Positions 5,539 through 11,787 of a DNA stretch of 11,787 bases are shown here, one piece after another. A program made the position numbers and the translations under genes. The stretch's first letter is position 1; the number at the start of each line of letters is the position of its first letter. Location of the stretch: NCBI GenBank assembly GCA_018365895.1, contig JAGZJD010000065.1:1-11787 (forward strand), read 5' to 3'. The DNA is from Lachnospiraceae bacterium. Lineage in GTDB: Bacteria; Bacillota_A; Clostridia; Lachnospirales; Lachnospiraceae. Under the pieces are notes generated by a model. It saw nothing but the letters and a program-made list of their open reading frames with translations. It searched no databases and had not been told where the DNA came from.

Positions 5539-6228
5539 ATGGAACTAATGAATTTATTAACGGAACTGACAGACAGTGTAGCTTCGTATGTGTCAGGAAA
5601 TGAAATGACAATTTCGATTGCAGTCATTGTGCTGGCAGTCTTGACATGCTTTTTCGGAGTTAAAATCTTTCGCATCTGGATGGCATTGATTGGATTTTTG
5701 ACGGGCTGTGTAATTGGTTTTTACATCCCGGTAAATGCGCTGCAGCTTAGCGTAGGAGTCGGATTAATTGCAGGCCTGATTGTAGGAATTGTATTGGCGG
5801 TTATATCTGCAAAGATTTATGTTATCAGCGTAATGTTTGCCAGCTGGCTTTTTAGTGCAACGGCGATGGTAGTAATCTTACAGCCTAAGACATGGCTATG
5901 GATGCTTGTTTGTGCAGGAATTGGAATTATCCCGGCGCTAATTAGTTTAAAATTTGCAGAACCGATGGTTATTATTGCAACAGGGATGTTCGGAGGAATT
6001 ACAGTTGCTGCAAAGGGAGCAGAACTGCTTGGGTTTTCAGAGCAGATTATTGTTTGGATTGTCGGTCTGGTAGCTGCATGTTTTGGAATTATGGTGCAGT
6101 TTATTCTGGAAGGAAGAAAACAGGGAAAAAAAGAAGTTGCAGCGGCAAAGCATATCCGCTCAGAGAAGTCTATTGAGAATGAAATAGAGGCAGCTCGTTC
6201 GTTATTTTCAGATGACGAAGAAGAGTAG
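5539..6228 (+). CDS. Seven-helix membrane protein, DUF4203/TMEM198-like
   Basis: A 229-residue integral membrane protein. Hydrophobic segments are seen at about 23-41, 44-63, 70-90, 93-113, 117-136, 141-160 and 168-189, with glycine-rich packing motifs such as GFLTGCVIG (52-60) and GVGLIAGLIVG (73-83). This resembles the DUF4203/TMEM198 fold, but no catalytic or transport residue can be named. The C-terminal 40 residues are charged and cytosolic-looking, with a basic stretch (GRKQGKK) and an acidic end (DDEEE). AGGGG lies 8 nt before the ATG. Twenty bases separate it from the DUF6465 gene and a strong terminator follows, so the two form one operon. Function unknown. Confidence 0.7.
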   Translation: MELMNLLTELTDSVASYVSGNEMTISIAVIVLAVLTCFFGVKIFRIWMALIGFLTGCVIGFYIPVNALQLSVGVGLIAGLIVGIVLAVISAKIYVISVMFASWLFSATAMVVILQPKTWLWMLVCAGIGIIPALISLKFAEPMVIIATGMFGGITVAAKGAELLGFSEQIIVWIVGLVAACFGIMVQFILEGRKQGKKEVAAAKHIRSEKSIENEIEAARSLFSDDEEE

Positions 6229-6244
6229 AGAAAAGCTTTATGAT

Positions 6245-6304
6245 AAAACAGTACTGATTGAAGGGGAGATATTGATATACTCCTTTGAAAGTACTGTTTT
6301 TTTT
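6245..6304 (+). terminator. Rho-independent terminator after the DUF6465 operon
   Basis: A perfect 11-bp stem AAAACAGTACT (6245-6255) with AGTACTGTTTT (6290-6300) closes a 34-nt loop that itself contains an AAGG/CCTT-type inner stem. An uninterrupted run of eight T (6297-6304) follows. Confidence 0.85.
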
Positions 6305-6336
6305 ATTTAGAAAGCAGGAGAAAACGTATCAAGAGA

Positions 6337-6365
6337 TTGCGGTTGGGGGATAAAAAGAGTATAAT
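6337..6365 (+). promoter_or_regulatory. Promoter of the PHP-DUF975-aldehyde dehydrogenase operon
   Basis: A perfect TATAAT (6360-6365) lies 17 bp after TTGCGG (6337-6342). Transcription would start near 6372, about 27 nt before the TTG start codon. Confidence 0.6.
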
Positions 6366-6383
6366 TAAGAAAAGTGTAACGGT

Positions 6384-6391
6384 AAAGGGGG
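6384..6391 (+). promoter_or_regulatory. Ribosome binding site supporting a TTG start
   Basis: AAAGGGGG ends 7 nt before the TTG at 6399. The next in-frame ATG (6411) would remove the first residues of the metal-binding motif and lies too far from this site. Confidence 0.75.
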
Positions 6392-6398
6392 ACTACTC

Positions 6399-7235
6399 TT
6401 GAAGATCGATATGCATTGTCATGTAAAAGAAGGATCGGTAGACAGCCGGGTTAGTTTGGAAGAATATATTCAGATACTGAAGGAAAAAGGATTCCAGGGG
6501 ATGGTGGTAACAGACCACAATACTTATAATGGCTATCGCCAGTGGAAATATGTTCTGAAAGAAAAATATCAGGATGATTTTGTTGTTCTGAAGGGAATTG
6601 AATATGACACCAGGGATGCGGGGCATATCCTTGTGATTATGCCGGAAGGTGTAAGGATGCGCCTGCTGGAGCTTCGAGGACTTCCGGTGGCGGCGCTGAT
6701 TGACTTTGTGCACAGGCATGGAGGAATTCTCGGACCGGCACATCCTTGTGGAGAAAAGTATCTCAGCTACGCACATACAAAGGGATATTATAATGCACCG
6801 GAGTATGCGAAACGATTTGACTTTTTTGAAGTGTTTAATGCGTGTGAATCTCCGGAATCCAACGAAGGCGCAATGAAACTGGCTGTGAAGTATCAAAAGC
6901 CGGGAGTAGGCGGCAGTGATGCTCATCGTCCGGACTGTGTAGGGATGGCGTATACAGAACTTCCGGAGCCGGTAACGTGTGAGACAGAGCTGATCGCACT
7001 GATTCGCAAGAAAGAGAATATTAAGGCAGGCGGTTCTAATTATAATAAAACAACGAAAGATAAAATGGGCAAAGCGAATAAGCTTCTTGTATATTCTTTC
7101 TGGTTTTATAATATGGGAGGGACAATTCTGCGTCATTATAAACGAAATAAGAAAAATCGTCTGGAGAATCCAATCGATCCGATTGATCCGATTGAAACTA
7201 CCGTAGATATGAAAAAACATGGCAGAATAGGCTAA
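6399..7235 (+). CDS. PHP-domain metal-dependent phosphoesterase
   Basis: A 278-residue cytosolic protein with a full set of PHP metal ligands: H6 and H8 (IDMHCH), D39-H40 (VVTDHNT), E68 (KGIEYD), H76 (AGHILVI), H115 (PAHP), and D174 and H176 (GGSDAHRP). PHP enzymes hydrolyse phosphate esters or short nucleotides using two or three metal ions; the substrate here is not visible. Residues 210-278 lie beyond the usual domain and include an aromatic stretch (YSFWFYNM) and a PIDPIDPIE micro-repeat, so a membrane- or partner-contacting tail is possible. Translation starts at TTG: the AAAGGGGG site is 7 nt away, and starting later would cut into IDMHCH. It is the first gene of an operon, 25 nt before the DUF975 gene. 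Confidence 0.88.
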   Translation: MKIDMHCHVKEGSVDSRVSLEEYIQILKEKGFQGMVVTDHNTYNGYRQWKYVLKEKYQDDFVVLKGIEYDTRDAGHILVIMPEGVRMRLLELRGLPVAALIDFVHRHGGILGPAHPCGEKYLSYAHTKGYYNAPEYAKRFDFFEVFNACESPESNEGAMKLAVKYQKPGVGGSDAHRPDCVGMAYTELPEPVTCETELIALIRKKENIKAGGSNYNKTTKDKMGKANKLLVYSFWFYNMGGTILRHYKRNKKNRLENPIDPIDPIETTVDMKKHGRIG

Positions 7236-7260
7236 TACCGGAAAGGATATATCAGAAAAT

Positions 7261-8037
7261 ATGTGGATACGAGAAGAACTGAAGATACGGGGGAAAAACT
7301 GCTTTCTGAAAAATTATTTGACAACAGTTGCAGTCGGGGCAATTCTGCTGCTTTTGAATGGAGATTTATTCAGGTTTCGTTTCGAGTTTGATATTGATAC
7401 GGTAAGGGATATGATCTGGAATGGTTTTCATTCCATTGAGATGATGGGAATTACTGGATTATTCAGCATGTTGGTAAGTGGTCTTGTAAGTATGATCGGG
7501 CTGCTTGGGATTTTGTTTACAATTTTTGTGAAAAATATCCTTGAAGTTGGAGCAAAACGCATGTTTATGGAGAACCGCGAACATAGGACAGGCGTTGGGA
7601 CAATTTTGTACGGATTTCAGAGTAAAGGGTATGGAAATGTGGCGCTGACACTGTTTTTGCGTGACCTTTATACAGCGCTTTGGACATTGCTGTTTATCAT
7701 TCCGGGAATTGTAAAATCATATGAATACAGGATGGTACCATACATTCTGTCTGAGAATCCGGAGATGCCTCATCAGAGAGCGTTTGAGATCAGCCGGCAG
7801 ATGATGACAGGACAGAAGTTGAATACATTTATTCTTGATCTGTCTTTTATCGGATGGGCAATTCTCGGAGGACTGACTTGCGGAATTGTCAAAATCTTTT
7901 ATTTGAAGCCTTACTATGAGGCAACTTATGCAGAACTCTATGCAGTATTTCGCGCGCATGCATTTTACACAGGTGCATTGACGTATACAGACCTGCCAGG
8001 GTATGGAGAAGCAAATGATGAGTATATCAGGAGCTAG
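7261..8037 (+). CDS. DUF975-family integral membrane protein
   Basis: A 258-residue membrane protein of unknown function. Residues 1-15 (MWIREELKIRGKNCF) match the conserved opening of DUF975 proteins, which supports the ATG at 7261 although AAAGGA is about 12 nt upstream. Hydrophobic segments are seen at about 18-35, 62-90, 128-148 and 191-214. The family signature is present: FIIPGIVKSYEYRMVPYILS (about 142-161), ENPEMPHQRAFEISRQMM after it, and LDLSFIGWAILGGLTCGI. The end of the gene carries the ribosome binding site (CAGGAG, near 8026-8031) of the next gene, which begins 5 bp beyond the stop, so translational coupling with the aldehyde dehydrogenase is likely. Confidence 0.8.
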   Translation: MWIREELKIRGKNCFLKNYLTTVAVGAILLLLNGDLFRFRFEFDIDTVRDMIWNGFHSIEMMGITGLFSMLVSGLVSMIGLLGILFTIFVKNILEVGAKRMFMENREHRTGVGTILYGFQSKGYGNVALTLFLRDLYTALWTLLFIIPGIVKSYEYRMVPYILSENPEMPHQRAFEISRQMMTGQKLNTFILDLSFIGWAILGGLTCGIVKIFYLKPYYEATYAELYAVFRAHAFYTGALTYTDLPGYGEANDEYIRS

Positions 8038-8042
8038 AGATT

Positions 8043-9413
8043 ATGACAGAGTATAGAACATTGCTAAGACGTCAGAGGGCGTACTATCAAAGCGGAAGAA
8101 CGAGAAGCTATGGCAGTCGGATGAAAAGTCTTGACAGGATGTACTGTTGGATTGAAGTTCATGAGAAAGAGATTGAGGAGGCGCTTCGGGCTGATCTTGG
8201 GAAGGCGGCTTTTGAAGCTTATGCAACAGAAATTGGTATCGTGAAAGAAGAAATCCGGTTTCATCAGAAACATCTTCGCCGTTATATGAAGATTAAGAAA
8301 GTTAAGACACCGGTTACACAATTTCCGGCAAGCTCTTTTATCTATCCGGAACCGTATGGAGTGGTACTGATCATGTCGCCGTGGAATTATCCGTTTCAGC
8401 TTACGATCGCGCCGCTGGCAGCAGCATTGGCGGCGGGAAATTGTGCAATTGTGAAACCATCGGCCTATGCAGCCTGTACATCTGAACTTTTGAAGCAAAT
8501 GATTGGAGAACTTTTTCCAAAGGCCTATGTTTGTGCTGTGACAGGAGGAAGAGCAGAGAATGAAATGCTGCTAGAGGAGAAATTTGACTATATCTTTTTC
8601 ACGGGAAGCAGTTCTGTCGGAAGGTATGTGATGGAAAAGGCAGCGCGCCATCTTACTCCAGTCAGTCTTGAACTGGGAGGGAAGAGCCCTTGTATTGTTG
8701 AGGAAAGCGCAGATATCCGTCTGGCGGCAAGGAGAATTGTTTGGGGAAAGTTTTTGAATGCAGGTCAGACTTGCGTGGCGCCGGACTATCTTCTTGTACA
8801 TCATAAAATAAAAGACAAGCTTGTAACTGCAATCTGCAGTGAAATTAAAAGAGCTTATGGGGCAAACCCATTAGAAAGTTCGGATTATCCGCATATTATT
8901 AATGAGAAACATTTCAAAAGGTTGTGCGGTCTGCTGCGAGAAGGAAGATTGCTGACTGGCGGAGAAGTACGTGAAAAGACGCTGCAGATTGCGCCTGCGC
9001 TTGTGGATCAGGTTAGTTGGGATGCAGCGGTTATGCAGGAAGAGATTTTCGGACCGATTCTTCCGATTATAACATTTTATGATATGAAAGAAGTGATCGA
9101 CAGTGTGAGAAGCAGACCGAAACCATTGGCGCTGTATCTTTTCACAAGGAAGAGAAGTGTTGAAAAAGAAATTTTGCAAAACCTTTCTTTCGGAGGAGGA
9201 TGTATTAATGATACAGTGGTACATCTGGCGACAAGTCATCTTCCTTTCGGAGGAGTTGGAGAAAGCGGAATGGGTTCCTATCACGGTCAGGCAGGGTTTG
9301 ATACATTTACGCATAAGAAAAGTATCATGAAGAAATCACTTATAGTTGATGTTCCGGTACGCTATGCGCCGTACAGAAAGAAACTTTGGATCGTAAAAAA
9401 ACTGATGCGGTAA
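8043..9413 (+). CDS. Class 3-like NAD(P)-dependent aldehyde dehydrogenase
   Basis: A 456-residue protein of the compact ALDH3 type, about 450 residues against the usual 480-500 of other classes. It oxidises aldehydes to carboxylates. Key residues: oxyanion N115 (SPWNYP), K138 (VKPS) for cofactor, FTGSSSVG (186-193), general base E210 (ELGGKSP), catalytic C244 (NAGQTC), E333 (EEIFGP) and the PFGGVGESGMGSYHG motif (401-415). The C-terminal tail VPVRYAPYRKKLWIVKKLMR is typical of Firmicutes ALDH3 and is basic, perhaps for membrane contact with long-chain aldehydes (inference). It is the last gene of the PHP-DUF975 operon, starts 5 bp after the DUF975 stop, and is followed by a strong terminator. 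All catalytic residues are present. Confidence 0.92.
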   Translation: MTEYRTLLRRQRAYYQSGRTRSYGSRMKSLDRMYCWIEVHEKEIEEALRADLGKAAFEAYATEIGIVKEEIRFHQKHLRRYMKIKKVKTPVTQFPASSFIYPEPYGVVLIMSPWNYPFQLTIAPLAAALAAGNCAIVKPSAYAACTSELLKQMIGELFPKAYVCAVTGGRAENEMLLEEKFDYIFFTGSSSVGRYVMEKAARHLTPVSLELGGKSPCIVEESADIRLAARRIVWGKFLNAGQTCVAPDYLLVHHKIKDKLVTAICSEIKRAYGANPLESSDYPHIINEKHFKRLCGLLREGRLLTGGEVREKTLQIAPALVDQVSWDAAVMQEEIFGPILPIITFYDMKEVIDSVRSRPKPLALYLFTRKRSVEKEILQNLSFGGGCINDTVVHLATSHLPFGGVGESGMGSYHGQAGFDTFTHKKSIMKKSLIVDVPVRYAPYRKKLWIVKKLMR

Positions 9414-9435
9414 GTCAGTAGAATTTATTATAAGC

Positions 9436-9468
9436 AAAAAGGATATGTCAGATTGGCATATCCTTTTT
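9436..9468. terminator. Bidirectional terminator between converging genes
   Basis: A perfect 12-bp stem, AAAAAGGATATG with CATATCCTTTTT, and a 9-nt loop. The A-run on one side and T-run on the other allow termination in both directions, serving the aldehyde dehydrogenase operon and the minus-strand CmpB-like gene. Confidence 0.85.
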
Positions 9469-9505
9469 GTGTCGTGTGATTTTGTATGTACGATTCTGTG
9501 TAAAG

Positions 9506-10414
9506 TTATTTATGCAAAGATCTCAGATAGTCCTGAAGATCTTTCAGAGCATTGGAATATCGGGAAGAATGCATATGTGGAAAGGCTTTTACAATACGTT
9601 TGTGGAGTTTATTGGAGTGATTTCGCAAATCCTGATAGTGCTCCAGTAGTTCTTTCATATGTTCTTTGATATCTTCGGTAAACTCTTCTCTGCGCTCCCT
9701 GATATCTTCGGAAAGCTCTTCTCTGCGTTCCCGCAGATCTTCGGAGAAATATTCCCGGCGTTCCTGAAGCTGCTGTACGAGTTCATCAAAGTGTTTTTTG
9801 TAGTCATCTTTGAACTCCAGTGTTCCCATAACATTTTTGTAAATATTTTCGCCGAGTCGGTCAGAAATAGAATGAAGTTCCTCGGCAATCTGTTCCATGC
9901 GCTCAAGCCGTTTGTTCATCTTGAAGATACCGGAAGCGGTTACATAAGTGTCGATCAGAATCATAATTCCGAAAACAGCGATGAGAATCCATCCGAGTGT
10001 GTGCGGCAGGAAATGGATACCTGCTGCGATGAGTGGATGAAATACTTTGACGATAAATACGCAGGCAACACCCCAGATTAATGAAAACAGCAAGCAGACA
10101 TAGCCATTGAGATTAAGGGGCATATTGGAATAGTCCCACCAGCGGCTGTGGAATAGTTTCTCAAGAAGAAATCCGGTCAGCCATTCCAGAGCAGTAACGA
10201 CGATTGTTGAAACTAGATAAAGAAGAAGCAGATTATCTTGAAACGGTGTCAGGAATAAGATGACGGTACTGACGCCAAAACCGTAAATCGGGCAGATAGG
10301 ACCATTTAGAAAGCCGCGGTTTACGAAATGATGTTCCTTAAAAGCGGCAAAGGCAACCTCGGTGCACCAGCCAAGAAATCCGTAAATAAAAAAGTTTAAA
10401 AGATAATGATACAC
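9506..10414 (-). CDS. CmpB-like putative ABC-transporter membrane protein with hendecad coiled-coil tail
   Basis: A 302-residue protein. Residues 1-160 form the membrane domain named ABC_trans_CmpB (putative ABC transporter type IV): helices near 3-20, 40-57, 61-85, 105-125 and 138-158, with the signature VNRGFLNGPICPIYGFG (31-47) and RWWDYSNMPLNLNGY (91-105). No ATPase partner is adjacent, so transport is unproven. Residues 165-275 are strongly charged and helical, with four 11-residue repeats (216-259) such as LRERREELSED. The start is GTG (10412-10414), preceded by GGACGG 8 nt upstream; no ATG suits better, because the signature begins at once. A good promoter precedes it and a terminator lies just beyond the stop. 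The gene is alone on its strand. Confidence 0.8.
   Translation of the reverse strand: MYHYLLNFFIYGFLGWCTEVAFAAFKEHHFVNRGFLNGPICPIYGFGVSTVILFLTPFQDNLLLLYLVSTIVVTALEWLTGFLLEKLFHSRWWDYSNMPLNLNGYVCLLFSLIWGVACVFIVKVFHPLIAAGIHFLPHTLGWILIAVFGIMILIDTYVTASGIFKMNKRLERMEQIAEELHSISDRLGENIYKNVMGTLEFKDDYKKHFDELVQQLQERREYFSEDLRERREELSEDIRERREEFTEDIKEHMKELLEHYQDLRNHSNKLHKRIVKAFPHMHSSRYSNALKDLQDYLRSLHK
9638..9769 (-). repeat. Four 33-bp tandem units encoding 11-residue repeats
   Basis: The DNA encodes LQERREYFSED, LRERREELSED, IRERREEFTED and IKEHMKELLEH in tandem (residues 216-259). The first three units are close to one another and the fourth has diverged. Eleven-residue periodicity is typical of right-handed coiled coils. 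Confidence 0.8.
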
Positions 10415-10457
10415 GATAAATTCCGTCCTTTCTGGTAAGTTTGTATTATGTTGATAT

Positions 10458-10486
10458 ATTATAAGCGGAAATAAGAACTGTGTAAA
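10458..10486 (-). promoter_or_regulatory. SigA-type promoter of the CmpB-like gene
   Basis: TTTACA (10481-10486) and TATAAT (10458-10463) are 17 bp apart on the minus strand, giving a leader of about 35 nt before the GTG start. Confidence 0.75.
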
Positions 10487-10512
10487 TAAAAAACTAACTT
10501 TTTACAGGAGAT

Positions 10513-10541
10513 TTGCTGATAAAACAGAAAGAGAATATAAT
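10513..10541 (+). promoter_or_regulatory. Possible upstream promoter of leuC
   Basis: TTGCTG (10513-10518) and a perfect TATAAT (10536-10541) are 17 bp apart. It would give a leader of about 120 nt before leuC. No T-box, riboswitch or clear leader peptide is seen in that leader. Confidence 0.4.
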
Positions 10542-10605
10542 GATAAACAGATTGATTTTTCTTAATCTCTTTTAACTGCTTTTTTATCCAGTCGTAGTGG
10601 AGTTC

Positions 10606-10635
10606 TTGCGCCAATTTTGGCGTATATGCTAGAAT
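10606..10635 (+). promoter_or_regulatory. Proximal leuC promoter with palindromic operator
   Basis: TTGCGC (10606-10611) is followed after 18 bp by TAGAAT (10630-10635) with a TGC extension (10627-10629). A palindrome CGCCAA-TT-TTGGCG (10609-10622) covers the spacer and part of the -35, where a bound regulator would block or modulate RNA polymerase. The predicted leader is about 28 nt. Confidence 0.55.
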
Positions 10636-10669
10636 AACCACCATAGTAAGATAAGGGAGGCTACTGATT

Positions 10670-11787
10670 ATGGGAATGACGATGACGCAGAAGATTCTTG
10701 CTGCCCACGCAGGACTTCCATCCGTGGAGGCAGGTCAGTTAATAGAAGCAAAATTAGATGTGGTAATGGCCAATGATATTACCGGACCTATGGCTGTTCC
10801 GGTATTTTATCAGATGGCAGAGAAAGTGTTTGATCCGGAGAAAGTAGTGCTTGTGCCGGATCATTTTACACCGAATAAAGATATTAAATCGGCAGAAAAC
10901 TCAAAGTCTATCCGGGAGTTTGCAAAGAAGCAGGGATTGAAATGGTACTTTGAGATCGGACGTATGGGAATTGAACATGCAATCCTTCCGGAAGCCGGAA
11001 TCACTGTGGCAGGAGAGTGCATTATCGGAGCTGATTCACACACTTGTACATACGGGGCGCTGGGAGCATTTTCCACAGGAGTAGGAACGACAGACATTGC
11101 TACAGGAATGGCGACAGGTGAACTTTGGTTCAAGGTGCCGGGGGCGATTCAATTTGTGATGACAGGGAAACCATCGCCGTATGTGAGCGGCAAAGATATT
11201 ATCCTCCATATTATCGGGAAGATCGGTGTAGATGGAGCGCTCTATAAATCAATGGAATTTGTAGGAGACGGCATTTCAGAATTGTCTATGGATGATCGTT
11301 TCACAATGGCAAATATGGCAATTGAAGCAGGAGCAAAAAACGGAATCTTTCTTGTGGATGAAAAAGCCGAGAACTACATGAAAGAACACTCTGAGAAGAC
11401 ATACAAGATTTATACGCCGGATGAAGACGCTGTGTATGATGAAGTAGTTGAGATCAATCTTGGTGATGTACGGCCAACAGTAGCATTTCCGCATTTGCCG
11501 GGAAATGCCAAGACGATTGATGAGATTGAGGCAATGGAACCGATTAAGATTGATCAGGTTGTGATTGGTTCCTGCACAAATGGACGTATGGAAGATATGA
11601 GACGGGCAGCTGCCGTTTTAAAAGGTCATACAGTACATCCGGATGTGCGTGTCATTGTGCTTCCGGCAACGCAAAAGATCTATAAACAATGTATCAAAGA
11701 AGGCATTGTAGATGTTTTTATTGATGCCGGATGTGCATTCTCTACACCGAGCTGCGGACCGTGTATGGGAGGACATATGGGAGTGCT
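10670..11787 (+). CDS. leuC: 3-isopropylmalate dehydratase large subunit (3' end outside window)
   Basis: The first 372 residues of a protein usually about 420 long; the missing part lies past the window end. LeuC with the small subunit LeuD isomerises 2-isopropylmalate to 3-isopropylmalate in leucine synthesis through a [4Fe-4S] cluster. The three cluster cysteines are visible: C302 in GSCTNGR, and C362 and C365 in [16 protein letters not shown] (5-15), PDHFTPNKD (63-71), [20 protein letters not shown] (121-140) and the closing GPCMGGHMG are typical aconitase-superfamily blocks. The ATG at 10670 follows GGGAGG by 9 nt. The sequence belongs to the shorter clostridial/archaeal-type branch shared with homoaconitase, so a related hydro-lyase cannot be fully excluded; leuD would be expected downstream. 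No damage is seen. Confidence 0.92.
   Translation, partial: MGMTMTQKILAAHAGLPSVEAGQLIEAKLDVVMANDITGPMAVPVFYQMAEKVFDPEKVVLVPDHFTPNKDIKSAENSKSIREFAKKQGLKWYFEIGRMGIEHAILPEAGITVAGECIIGADSHTCTYGALGAFSTGVGTTDIATGMATGELWFKVPGAIQFVMTGKPSPYVSGKDIILHIIGKIGVDGALYKSMEFVGDGISELSMDDRFTMANMAIEAGAKNGIFLVDEKAENYMKEHSEKTYKIYTPDEDAVYDEVVEINLGDVRPTVAFPHLPGNAKTIDEIEAMEPIKIDQVVIGSCTNGRMEDMRRAAAVLKGHTVHPDVRVIVLPATQKIYKQCIKEGIVDVFIDAGCAFSTPSCGPCMGGHMGV

Noticed and set aside
6393..7220. Long open frame on the minus strand opposite the PHP gene
   Set aside because: It mirrors a gene with full catalytic motifs, its translation resembles no family, and it has no promoter or ribosome binding site.
10542..10669. T-box or leucine leader peptide upstream of leuC
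   Set aside because: No TGGGTGGTACCGCG-like antiterminator block and no leucine-codon run were found.

Overview
The window looks like a chromosomal stretch from a low-GC Gram-positive anaerobe of the class Clostridia, most likely family Lachnospiraceae. Reasons: strong AGGAGG-type ribosome binding sites, several genes starting at TTG or GTG, a DUF6465-type protein, a DUF975-type protein and a CmpB-type membrane protein close together, a ferredoxin apparently fused to a nitroreductase, and leuC. I see no phage, insertion sequence, rRNA or tRNA. Family assignments rest on recognised motifs, not on a database search.

Layout. Positions 1-242 (minus) hold the N-terminal ferredoxin part of a probable nitroreductase, divergent from maf (420-998, plus). 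Downstream of maf lies a decayed MATE efflux-pump gene (995-1296, minus), divergent from an intact MerR-family regulator (1387-2235, plus). The MerR-type promoter and operator between them survive. A bidirectional hairpin separates merR from a convergent minus-strand pair: a class I aminotransferase (3218-4408) followed by a DUF368 polyprenyl-phosphate transporter (2313-3164). Positions 4409-5101 form a very AT-rich gap. It appears to contain a free-standing non-coding transcription unit of about 365 nt, with its own TTGACA promoter, three copies of a GGTAYRGWCCAMCA core spaced 50-51 nt, and a rho-independent terminator. Two unknown genes follow: a DUF6465 protein with a charged tail (5102-5518) and a seven-helix membrane protein (5539-6228). 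Next is a three-gene operon: PHP-domain phosphoesterase, DUF975 membrane protein and class 3 aldehyde dehydrogenase (6399-9413). A bidirectional terminator separates it from a minus-strand CmpB-like membrane protein with a hendecad-repeat coiled coil (9506-10414). The window ends inside leuC (from 10670, plus).

How the genes work together. Most units are short, independently promoted housekeeping or accessory operons: nucleotide-pool cleaning (Maf), drug-responsive regulation (MerR, its pump lost), lipid-carrier recycling (DUF368), amino-acid metabolism (aminotransferase, LeuC) and aldehyde oxidation. The parts least explained by known biology are the repeat-bearing RNA candidate, the DUF6465 and membrane-protein pair beside it, and a 21-bp near-identical inverted pair of promoter cores that flanks the whole RNA region.
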